Assembly (NCBI RefSeq): GCF_030272615.1
Contig: NC_081412.1
Span: forward strand, 474,801,657 to 474,865,656
Length of the DNA: 64,000 nucleotides
Origin: Cryptomeria japonica
Taxonomy: Eukaryota > Streptophyta > Pinopsida > Cupressales > Cupressaceae
Direction of reading: 5' to 3'
In this document: positions 10,622 through 20,274 of the stretch, piece after piece
How the letters are laid out: each line of letters begins with the position of its first letter
How positions within the stretch are numbered: the first letter of the stretch is position 1
Notes under the pieces: model-generated
What the model was told of the DNA's origin: nothing
The model's input: only the letters and a program-made list of their open reading frames with translations
The model's database searches: none
Position numbers and translations under genes: made by a program

Positions 10622-11885
10622 GAATGGGAAGTGAAAAGAATAGGTTTGAACCCACAACCTATGATAAGTGACAGAAGAACAAGGAGGTTTGGGAGGAAAA
10701 TTTTGATGAGGGGATGGTGCCCTGTTTGGAGAGATTGCATGGTCATTCTTCCATTATTACGAAAATATTTGTTAAAGGTTGGATTAAGGGTGTGTTGACT
10801 ACATTTGGTGCAGAGTTTCAAGTTGAAGAAAAATCTAGTTGCCACTATTACTAGTCTGGATATGAAAGGCAAAAAATTCTATAGAGACAAGAAGTTGGCT
10901 GAGGAGGCTATTGCTTCCTTTTATGATAAGGAGAAGGAAAGACTGAGAGTTACAACAATGGTAGAAAATGGTTGTAACAAAAAAGAGTTGATTTCCCTCT
11001 GGGCTAATATGGCATGGTATCAAGGATATGGAGGACACTGAGTATAGACCAGAGAAATAAGGGGAGCTTATGGTGACCCCGAGAACTAATAGTAGCAAGA
11101 AAATCAATCCTCTAAGGTGGGCGGCTAGTAAGTTTAAATCTAGCAATAGGAAAATGCAAGACCTGGAGCCACCCAGCAAAAATAAATTGAAACTTATCAA
11201 ATCTAGTGGGTCCAAAGTCCTGGACCATGAGATTAGGTTAGACATCCCTATCAAGGTTGATGATGAGAAATAGGGATTTGCAATTAAGGAAAATAAAGGC
11301 AAGATAAAGGAGGAGAGGGTGATGGGAAATCTTCTATTGGAGGCTACTAGAAGTCATGAGAACTATTGGAAGTGGGTGGAGAAGTAAATTGGATCCCTAA
11401 AAGATGGGATTAAAGGAACTGTTGACACTTTCACAAAATCCCCTGGGCCCAATAAATTTGAGAAGATCATGAGTATGATCTAGAAAATTTCATAGGATGT
11501 GGAAACTATGAAGGTTGACCAAGAGTGCAAAATTGAGAAGCTGGAAGAGGATATGAGTGAGATCAAGGAAAACCTAAACAATTTGGTAGAAGTCAGTAGG
11601 CAAGTGAAGAACAATAGTGCTAATGGTTTGGAAAAGATTAATTCTATGATGACTGATTATAGAACTAGGACCATTGCCAGTGACCTTGCCATAGGGAAAA
11701 GCATAAAAAGATTGCTTTGGAGGGTGGATAGAGTGATACTGGTGGGAATATTAGCTTGGGTCCATGTTCTAGAACCAAGATTCAGAGCCAGGACCATGGA
11801 ACCTCTAGATTCATCATGGAGGACTTGAAGAAAATTAATAGGAGTATTATTCAAAAAAATACTGAATTGATGCACTCTCTTAGCT
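10622..11885 (+). pseudogene. Coiled-coil ORF downstream of the LINE, unknown function
   Basis: Starting from ATG 10622, a degenerate ORF runs through at least four frameshifts or stops. Readable parts include MGSEKNRFEPTTYDK, then SSIITKIFVKGWIKGVLTTF, then TSLDMKGKKFYRDKKLAEEA (10850-10910), then a coiled-coil segment at 11499-11640 (KIEKLEEDMSEIKENLNNLV). I see no zinc knuckle or enzyme motif. It follows the LINE RNase H by about 150 bp and precedes a LINE-like tail. It could be an ORF1 or gag-like piece from another LINE or retroelement, or an unusual third ORF of this LINE. I cannot decide between them. Confidence 0.5.
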
Positions 11886-12055
11886 GAGTGTGTGGCCCTA
11901 TTTTTGGTTCATCTTTTTTTTGTTGTTGGCCTATGTGGGGTTTGTCCCCTATTCTGCTTAGTTTTATTGGTCTGGTTGGCTTTTGGCCTTGATCTATATT
12001 ACTCTAGGTTTCAGGTCCCAGTAAAACCCATTTATTTTTATCAAAAACAATCCAA
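11886..12055 (+). other. LINE-like 3' tail
   Basis: A T-rich and G-rich stretch ends in ggtcccagtaaaaccc and ttttatcaaaaac. It resembles the 3' untranslated end of a plant LINE transcript but lacks a long poly(A). No target-site duplication was found, so the right boundary is approximate. Confidence 0.4.
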
Positions 12056-13918
12056 GGAAGATTAACCAATATACATGAACAAAACAATTCTCAGAACACA
12101 CATAGGAAACACTCCTTTTCTCAATACAAGTAAATATGAGCACGAAGATACAATAGCACAATGAAAGGTTATAAATTATACTAAAAAGGATTTCCCAATC
12201 ATAAAACATGACTCAAATGCTCATAGGGAAAGAATACCAAAATACTATAAGCTACAGGTGTGAAGAAAGAAAACACCTGACAACCATAATTTCCCAAAAT
12301 TCCAAGGGGATCAAGCACAATAATGAATATTTTTCCCAAATCTTTCAAATACTAAAATGAATGATTATATCTAATCTCCCAAAAGAAATCTTTCAAAAAA
12401 ACACAAATGAAGATAATCTTTTCAAAAACTACATTTGTAGAGAAAAGAGAAGCTGAGACTCCAACTTAGAAAAATGCAATACAAACAATGTTGATTCAAT
12501 GAAGAGAAATAATCTACAAGAAATTCCAATCTCCAACAATCCAAGACTAAAAAATCTCCAAGCAAGCTCCAACCAAAAATAGAATCCAAGCTCAGAATTT
12601 CGCCAAATGATTAACCCGACAACAATCACAGAGAGCCAAATAAATAGAAAATAATTCAAAACTATGACCAAACATCAACCAATCAAAATATTCCTAAAAT
12701 AATATAACCTACCTACCCAGACTTTATATTATACTTTATTTCCCCATTACAATCTTACCCAATAGTAATAAAGGGTAGGTAACTTTAATATTAAATCTAT
12801 TTACTCATGTAATAAGAGTATGAATTAAATATTCTAAAATCAAACAATAACCAAGCCCAAAAAAATCAATTAAATAAATTAAATGAATAAGGCCTTGAAA
12901 ATAGGATCCTTAATTAAAATATAGAATCGTATCACAAATAACAATAAATAATTTTATAAATCCAATAAATAAAAAAAAAATGATAATAATAAATTAAATA
13001 AAGAAATACAACAATAAATAAAATAAATAAATATAACATTCATCAATAAAACAACATAAATAAATAATAAATCAAATAATAGATAAATCAGTAACCAATA
13101 AATAAATAATTAAACCATTAATATAATTCAATCTCATCAATAATCAATTAGATGATTAATAATTCAAAAATACATAATAGTTAAATCAATTAATAAATCA
13201 ATAAACTAATTAAATTAATCCTAATTTGTGTAAATTAAATCTCACAATGAAATAATCATCCCAAAATAATCAAATAAATATCTATAATTAATAATTAGAA
13301 TATAATCACATTACCCAAATAAATAAGCATAGAATCCAATCATGTCACGCCAAAGGGAACAAGTATAACACAAGACTCTAACCTCAATTTGCATTGTGGT
13401 GCAATTGACAAGGTACACAACTTAGACCTAGAGTGGGTGAGGGAAACTATGTCATCTCCGACAACTTGCCATTGGGATAAAGACACACTCAGACCTGTGG
13501 AGCCAAGAGGAGTCCATGTCTGGTACTTGCAAACCTGCATCGAAGACCAACACAACATATATGATACATATACATAATAATAAACAGACAAGTGATAGAG
13601 AATCATGATAATATATCCCACTCGCAATGAGTGATATGGCATCATCTCTACTGATGAAGACATTCACACAATAGATTATAAATATCACATAAAATTAGAA
13701 ACATAGAATAGAGTTAGTATCATCATAAATTATATAGTCCATGTAAGCAATGATCAAATATAAATCCATAAATCAAGTAAAATCATCCATTCATCAAGAT
13801 GATACTATGTATCAACATCCATAAGAATCATCGAATGCCACATATCATATAATAGGTCTTGCATCATCAATCACATAAATCGTAAACATGATGAGTAATA
13901 TCGAATATCATAAATCTA
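12056..13918. other. AT-rich non-coding DNA flanking the transposon
   Basis: About 1.9 kb without a credible gene. Short ORFs here, such as 13340-13663 on -, have no protein-like composition. The 13330-13560 stretch is less AT-rich and may be a retroelement remnant, but I recognise no domain. The region was the target of the 13.7-kb TIR transposon. Confidence 0.5.
12720..13330. repeat. AT-rich low-complexity block (AATA-like)
   Basis: Roughly 600 bp is dominated by A and T with recurring aaataaataa and aattaaat words, most densely at 12960-13110. It is simple-sequence-like but not a clean microsatellite. Confidence 0.7.
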
Positions 13919-13922
13919 CATA
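13919..13922. other. Left target-site duplication CATA
   Basis: CATA directly precedes the left terminal inverted repeat and matches CATA at 27658-27661 after the right one. A 4-bp match can arise by chance, but here it falls exactly at both ends of the inverted repeats. Confidence 0.65.
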
Positions 13923-13948
13923 GGGTATGTGCACAAAGATGGTGGTCA
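13923..13948 (+). repeat. Left terminal inverted repeat
   Basis: It begins GGGTATGTGCACAAAG and continues ATGGTGGTCA. The reverse complement of the right end matches at 24 of 26 positions. A second shared word, AAGTGGACAC, follows at 13951-13960 and recurs inverted at the right end after an 11-nt longer spacer containing a G8 run. Confidence 0.85.
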
Positions 13949-13984
13949 GAAAAGTGGACACCACCCGAAAAAAACATGGAAAAA

Positions 13985-14170
13985 CAAGTAGCGCGTACGT
14001 GGTTATAAAATTTGAAATCACTGCATATGCACTCAGGTTCGTTGTTCTCGATCCTAGAAAAGGTAGCTCGTATACGCTACCTTTAGGAAAATGAGCATGT
14101 ACGTGCTACTTATAGGAAAATGAGCGCGTACACGCTAATAATCCCTAAAGGATTGTGTATGCGGTACCTG
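13985..14170. repeat. Left subterminal palindromic repeats
   Basis: Variants of the palindrome TAGCGCGTACGCGCTA occur at about 13988-14001, 14061-14082, 14093-14112, 14122-14138 and 14155-14169, spaced 25-70 bp apart. Examples are agcgcgtacgtg, agctcgtatacgct and gagcgcgtacacgct. The same family recurs in the right half of the element, so these may be transposase binding sites. That role is inferred from position and symmetry. Confidence 0.7.
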
Positions 14171-14259
14171 TCAAAAAAAGTTAAAAAAAATAAAATTGGG
14201 TCTTATTTTCCCATGACAGCCACGTTTTTACTCCTTTTTTTCTTTTTTTTCTTTGCTAA

Positions 14260-14321
14260 ACCATGAACAGGGTGCTATATTTCTACTACAAACCATGAAT
14301 GGGGTGCCACATTTCTCCTCG
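14260..14321 (+). repeat. 31-bp tandem duplication upstream of the accessory gene
   Basis: Two adjacent units begin aaaccatgaacagggtgc and aaaccatgaatggggtgc, with a period of about 31 bp. The gene's probable ATG lies just downstream at 14329. The duplication may sit in its 5' untranslated region. Confidence 0.7.
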
Positions 14322-14328
14322 AAAAACT

Positions 14329-16919
14329 ATGGATCAAGGTTAGTTTTTGTTAATTTTTGTCTTTCTTTCCCATTTGTTCAATTTGTTTTACTTTTTGAAT
14401 TTAATTTCATTAATTTTGATTAGGTTTTTTCATTTTTTGTTTCAAAAACTAGATTCTTCTAATCCACAACAAGAACAACAAAATGCACCTCCTGAAAACC
14501 CACAAGATACACCCCCAATTCCTCCTTTTGACCATACAAACATAGGAGCAATTAATTAATCAGTTAGGGCAAAATACGTCTAAAATCAATAAACTGATTG
14601 ATAAATTGAAAACATCTGAACTTGAGCATCATAAATCCCTCGCCACTAGCCTAGAATCATTAGCTAGTGGTGCCATAGATGTTTCCACATAAATTACCAA
14701 ATGGGGAAACTATAGGGATAGGTGTCATCAATTCTATGCTGATGGGTTATCATACGAGGGAGTCAAAAACAAAAATATTAGTAAACAAGAAATATGTCCC
14801 CTTTTTGTTGATACTAAAACTGGTCAGTCGTTACCTCTTAATGTAAAGATGTTTTCCATACATTGGTGTACCAATGTGTAGATGAAGAATCTTTTTTGGG
14901 AGAGGTGGTGGATGGTCTTTGATGATCCACCTTGTAATATTTATGAGGTGCCATTGTATTTTTTGAGAAAAGTATACTATGAGTTTGTGCTCAATGTGCA
15001 GCCAAACTATTTTGACATGAGAGAGTTCCATTGTAGAGGTGGCGGCTCTACCCAAGATAGACTTGGAGCCTGTAGGCGATTAGCCTTGGAGAGTCATCGG
15101 CCCCTAGCACCCAAACCCAAGGTGCACCAGGTTGTCGCAGTAGAGTTGAAAGAGTCAATGGAGCTATAGACTCTTTAGGTGGCCACAACATTGATTGGTG
15201 CCATCATCCAACATGGGATGTCATTAGCACACCCTATTGTACTAGATGATGAGCCATTAGTTGCTCCAAGTGGCGATAAAGAACCCATTCAGCATGTGTG
15301 GTTTAGTTGCTCGGGGATATTATTGGGGATAGATGATGCGGTCGGTGCAGATGGATCCACATCTTATCTATGCATGATTTGCATGAGTGGATGTCAAGCC
15401 CGAAAGACTGAGGATTTCACACTGACAGATGAGTTGATGGATATGGTGTTTTCCCATGAGCGACAGACACAAGTGTGTTGAGTTGAATTCATAGCATTTT
15501 ATTTATCAGTCACTTTAAATTTGTAGTTACATAAATGAATTTTCATTTATATATCGATTTAAATTGAGACAAATAATATGCATTTTAGGATGTAGCAGTG
15601 GTATCCCATATTCCTCCCCTAGTTACTACAGTTGCAACTTCAATGCTCGAGGTATAAATTTTGTAACATGTTAAAATAGAATAGTACACTTTGAATTCAA
15701 AAAAATTATAAGATATACTATCTTTAATTCTTGGTGCAATTTTTGGTTTGTAGGTGTTGACAGGGGACCAAATGTCCTAGATTGATGACATCATGCTCTT
15801 AGCGATCAATTTTGGCCTACAAGGCTATATGGTATCATATTTTGTACAACCCTTTTATGTATTGTTTTGATGGAATATGCAAGTCATTTAATTTTAGATT
15901 TTAAAATTATGTTTAATATATTATATGTACTAATATCTCATGTTAATTTTATTTTTATAGGGTACCCCCTCCGTGTCTAGGCCTCATCCTAAGAAAAAGA
16001 ATTCGTCGAAGATGCCTAAACATGGGAAGAAGGTAATTGAATATGTTTTTAGTTGTACAATTGTTTGAAAATGTTGAAATCAAGTATTAGTTGGGGTTTG
16101 TAGATTGATTAGTGTTTTTTTGTCTATTTTACATGTACATTATCCATTGAGCTATGTGGATTTGTTGAATGCCCCTGATTCACCCGTCGATCAAGAGAGG
16201 AAGCAATATGTATCTCTACTTTATTTTCCTAATTTCATGATTATATGCACATGTACATGTGAAATTGTGATATATTATAGTCTTATAATTTTTTCATACA
16301 AGAAATATCCATAGTTGATTCATCAATGGTGAGCCCTACTTCGTGCACTAGAGAAGCATCTCTGGATCTGGTATACTTTTGTTTGATATATTACATTAAT
16401 TGTTTTTAACCTACAATACTTATCATTATATTAATTGTATTTAATATTTGATCATTTTTTGTATAGGTAATAGTGACAGTTTCTCTATCAATGGTGAGCC
16501 ATCCTCAGTCCATTGGAGAAGCATCTTAGGCATGGGTACATCATTGTTCTCTATATTATAGATTTTAAGTGTTTTTGATATATTTATGTTAGTATATTGT
16601 ATAAATTGTACATTTAATCTACAATAGACCCCTTCGTGGTACAACCATAATGTGGATCCTTTTAACTATGTCTTCAAGAAAACTCCTAAGAGTGACAAGG
16701 AGAGAAGAGCAAATACATTAGCTCCTAGATCAGCCGATGAGGTAATCTACATTTCAATTGCAAATGAATTATAGTTAAATGCATAGTTATGTTGTTAATT
16801 GTGAACTAATTTCTACAAAATAATTCTAACTTGGCTTTTGAATTGTAGTTTTGCAGCCATCTATAGAGCCATGTACTGCATCGAAGAGGCTTGATTTTGA
16901 TGATCCACCACAAGTTTAG
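14329..16919 (+). pseudogene. Spliced accessory gene of the TIR transposon
   Basis: I can trace about nine exons with GT-AG borders: 14329-14338 (ATGGATCAAG then GTTAGT), 14453-15472, 15589-15651, 15754-15831, 15961-16032, an uncertain one near 16150-16210, 16315-16370, 16467-16535, 16628-16741 and 16849-16919. The large second exon encodes a Gln/Pro-rich start (SSNPQQEQQNAPPENP), a helical part (NKLIDKLKTSELEHHKSL), then EGVKNKNISKQEICPLF, HWCTN, MKNLFWERWWMVFDDPPC, and EVPLYFLRKVYYEFVLNVQP. A later exon gives RPHPKKKNSSKMPKHGKK, a likely nuclear-localisation signal. Stops near 14690, 14880 and 15168 and a 1-nt shift near 14555 disable it. Function unknown; a paralogue lies at 31441-36945. 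Confidence 0.65.
16315..16535 (+). repeat. Tandemly duplicated exon in the accessory gene
   Basis: Exon 16315-16370 and exon 16467-16535 share tcaatggtgagcc, then gagaagcatct, then a Gly-type donor (GTATAC and GTACAT). Each is preceded by a T-rich tract ending in TAG. This looks like an exon-intron tandem duplication. The second copy has a stop near its end. Confidence 0.6.
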
Positions 16920-17399
16920 GATCATATAGTGTTAGTTTTGGTCATAGAATGACCAATACATGTAGATATACTCTACATTTTTATTGTATATCGATTTGGA
17001 CATGGCATATGCCACATTTTTGTAATACTTTTATTGACTTGGCATAGATGCATTTTTTTGATATATATAAATGTTGATATTCGATCCAATAAATGTGTAT
17101 TGAGTTCATTATTTTGTATTCATTGTATTTTGTGGCTATCCTTTTATAAATTTAATTGATCTTTTTCCTATGTAATCAACAATATGAATATAAACAACAA
17201 AAATATATGATATAAAACATTGCAATCATGGAATATGATTTGATAAAATTTCTAAAATGTTGAATTAACCCTACAAAACTCCTTGTATTCAGTTCATTAT
17301 TGTGTGTTTGTTGTATTTGGTGGCTTCCCTTTTATAAATTTAAATGAATATTTGCATATGTAATCAACAATATGAATATAAACAACAACATGTGTTTGG
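16920..17399. other. Non-coding spacer with a short internal repeat
   Basis: About 480 bp, AT-rich, without a gene. Two stretches near 17100-17190 and 17285-17390 resemble each other (ttcattatt, then tttgtggctatccttttat and ttggtggcttcccttttat, then atgtaatcaacaatatgaa), suggesting a duplication with a period of about 185 bp. Confidence 0.55.
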
Positions 17400-19655
17400 T
17401 GCAAGAGCACCTTCACACTTGCAATGGTCAAATTTTTGTTGTTGTGTGCACAAAAAGATATCAAGAGCGCATCTTGGTGGGCATTTTTACACTAAGAATT
17501 CTCCTGTCCTGCATCCCAAAGTGTTGGAACATCGAGAGTCATACCCTATCGGCGCAATCTCTCAAGTGCCCTGAGTCCACAAAATTGTCAAATTTTGACA
17601 GACTATTTGTTCCAATCCAGGACATATATGATTAATCTGTTTGAACCTGTGGGGTCGTGTGAGGCTCTTCTACAATGGCCTATTTCAGTTTTTGATGACT
17701 CAGAGCGACTTTTAATTGGTAGCAATTTTGCGCCTGCTGCAAAAACTGTCAGTTGCATGTAATGCAAAGTTGCAGGATTGGCGAGAATTGATTCAGTTAG
17801 TCATGTGCATAAATCGACGTCACAAGCAGGTCATACCCTACCGTTGCGATCTCTCAAGTTCACTGAGTCCAAAAAATTGTCAAACTTTGATGGACTGCTT
17901 CTTCTAATGTAGGACATATATGATCGATCTGTTTGAACCTATGGGGTTGTATGAGGCTCCTCTACAATGGCCTATCTCAGTTTTTGATGACTCGAAGCCA
18001 TTTTGAATTGGTAGCATTTTTTCACCTGCTACAAAAAACATCAGTTGCATGCAATGCAAAGTTGTAGGATTGGCTGGAATTAATTTAATTTTTCATGTGG
18101 ACAAACCAACATCATGAGTGCATCTGAGTGGGTAGGTTTACCCTAGGCATGCTCCTGTCATGCAAGCAAAAGCATTGAAATGTTGAGAGTCATACCCTAC
18201 CAGTGCGTTCTCTCAAGTGCCCTGAGTCCAAAAAATTGTCAAACTTTGACAGACTACTTCTTCTAATTTAGGACATATATGATTGATCCATTTTAAACTA
18301 TGGGGTTGTGTGAGGCTCCTCTACAATGGCCTATCTCAGTTTTTGACGACTCGAAGCCATTTTCAATTGGTAGCATTTTTTCGCACGCTACAAAAAACAT
18401 CAGTTGCTTGCAATGCAAAGTTGTAGGATTGGCTAGAATTAATTTGGTTTTTGATGTGCACAAACCAACATCATGAGCGCATTTGGGTGGGTAGGTTTAC
18501 CCTAGGCATGCTCCTGTCATGCATCCAAAAGTGTCAGAACGTTGAGAGTCATATCCTACTAGTGTGATCTCTCAAGTGCCCTGAGTCCAAAAAATTGTCA
18601 AACTCTGAGAGACCGTTTCTTCCAATCCAGGACACATATTATTGATTCATTTGAACTTGTTGGGTCACGTAAGGCTTCTCTAAAATGGACTACCTCAGTT
18701 TTTGATGACTCGGAGTCATTTTCAATTGGTAGCATTTTTTGCTTGCTGCAAAAACCATTAGTTGCATGCAATGTAAAGTTGCGGGATTGGCTAGAATTGA
18801 TTCGGTTTGTCGTGTGCACAAACTGACATCACGAGCATGTTTGACTGGGCAGGTTTATGCTAGGCATGCTCCTTTCATGCATCCCAAAGTGCTAGAACAT
18901 CAAGAGTCATACGTTACCGGTGCAATCTCTCAAGAGCCCTGTGTCCAAAAAATTGTCAAACTTTGACGAATTGTTTCTTCCAATCTAGGACACATATGAT
19001 CGATTTGTTTAAACCTGTGGGGTCATGTGAGGATCTTCTATAATGTCCTATCTCATTTTTTTGATGACTCAGAGCCATTTGCAATTGGTAGCATTTTTTT
19101 GCCTGCTGCAAAAACCGTCAGTTGCATGCAATGCAAAGTTGTAGGATTGGCTAGAATTGATTTGGTTTGTCATGTGCAAGAACTAACTTCATGAGCACAT
19201 CTGGGTGGGCACTTTTATGCTAGGCATGGTCCTATCATGCATCCCAAATCTCTGGGATGTCAAGAGTCATACCCTACCGGTGCGATCTCTCAAGTGCTTG
19301 GAGTCCAAAAAATTGTCAAACTCTGATGTATTGTTTGTTCCAATCTAGGACACATATGATCAATCTCTTTGAACCTGTGGGGTTGCATGAGGCTCCTCTA
19401 CAATGGCCTATCTCATTTTTTGGTGAATTGAAGTCATTTTCAATTGGTAGCATTTACTCATCTACTGCAAAAACTGTCAGTTGCATGCAATACAAAGTTG
19501 TAGGATTGGCTAGAATTGATCTAGTTCGTTGTGTGCACAAATTGAAATAATGAGCAGTTTTGGGTGGGCAATTTTATGCTACACATGCCCCTCTCATGTA
19601 TCTTAAAGATTCAAAACATCAAGAGTCATACCCTACCGACGCAATGTACAAGTAG
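17400..19655 (+). repeat. Tandem satellite, unit about 359 bp
   Basis: The anchor ctcaag before gccctgagtcc recurs at about 17561, 17853, 18212, 18571, 18929 and 19289, giving steps of 292, 359, 359, 358 and 360 bp. Each unit shares caatggcctatctcag, attggtagcattttt, gttgcatgcaatgcaaag and tgtaggattggct in the same order. The array starts and ends in partial units, and the unit from 17561 has lost about 67 bp. Copies differ by many substitutions, so the array is not recent. It lies between the 3' ends of the two convergent transposon genes. Short ORFs inside it are incidental. Confidence 0.92.
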
Positions 19656-19897
19656 CTTGACAACTTTTTTGACAATTATTTTGACAAGATTGACATTTTT
19701 TGCTCAAATTGTATCCAATCTCAATCTATGACCCGATAATGACTCAAATAATTCTCCATGATTATACAATAATCAAGAATTCTCATGATTGACCTTATCA
19801 CATCACATATACTCAAAACATAGTCACACAATATTGACACAAAAAATAGTCACAAAGTATTGTCACATATTATTCAAAAATTTTCCTCTAAATATGG
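19656..19897. other. AT-rich spacer between two repeat arrays
   Basis: About 240 bp with repeated ttgaca and tcacat words, such as ttttttgacaatta and ttttgacaagattgaca at 19665-19700. No gene is present. Confidence 0.5.
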
Positions 19898-20130
19898 TCA
19901 AATCAACTCTTGGATATTTGAATATATAAAAAAATGTCTTACAAATCATCTCATGGGATTTTATACAAAAGTTGGCATTACAATATGTGTGATTCAAGTC
20001 ATCAATATTTTAATATACAAAATTTGGCATCTACATATGTACAAATCAGCTCATCACCATTTAAATATACCAAATTATGCCCCTAAACATGTAAAAATCA
20101 GCTCATGGGCATTTATATATACAAAAAATG
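19898..20130 (+). repeat. Short tandem array, unit about 50 bp
   Basis: Five degenerate units begin near 19900, 19943, 19995, 20043 and 20094. Each starts with a variant of aaatcagctcatggg followed by atttatatatacaaa. Spacing is 43-52 bp. The array ends just before the 3' end of the transposase gene. Confidence 0.65.
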
Positions 20131-20274
20131 AATATAGAACAATTCGTCGATAATTTATTGAAAATTCTCAAAATCATTCTACTCTGAACCATAGAATCAA
20201 TCAAGTGAGCCTTCAGGATTGACTCTAACTCATATTGTGTCAAGTATTTCCTTGTGGATAGATTCACAAACTTT

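Noticed and set aside
11994-12671. Hydrophobic minus-strand ORFs that look like membrane proteins
   Set aside because: AT-rich non-coding DNA gives Phe/Leu/Ile-rich translations. No start context or conserved text was found.
17344-19550. Short ORFs in the 359-bp satellite, and a possible CRISPR-like array
   Set aside because: The units are 359 bp with no conserved short repeat and unique spacers, and the ORFs occur at different places in each unit. It is an ordinary tandem satellite.
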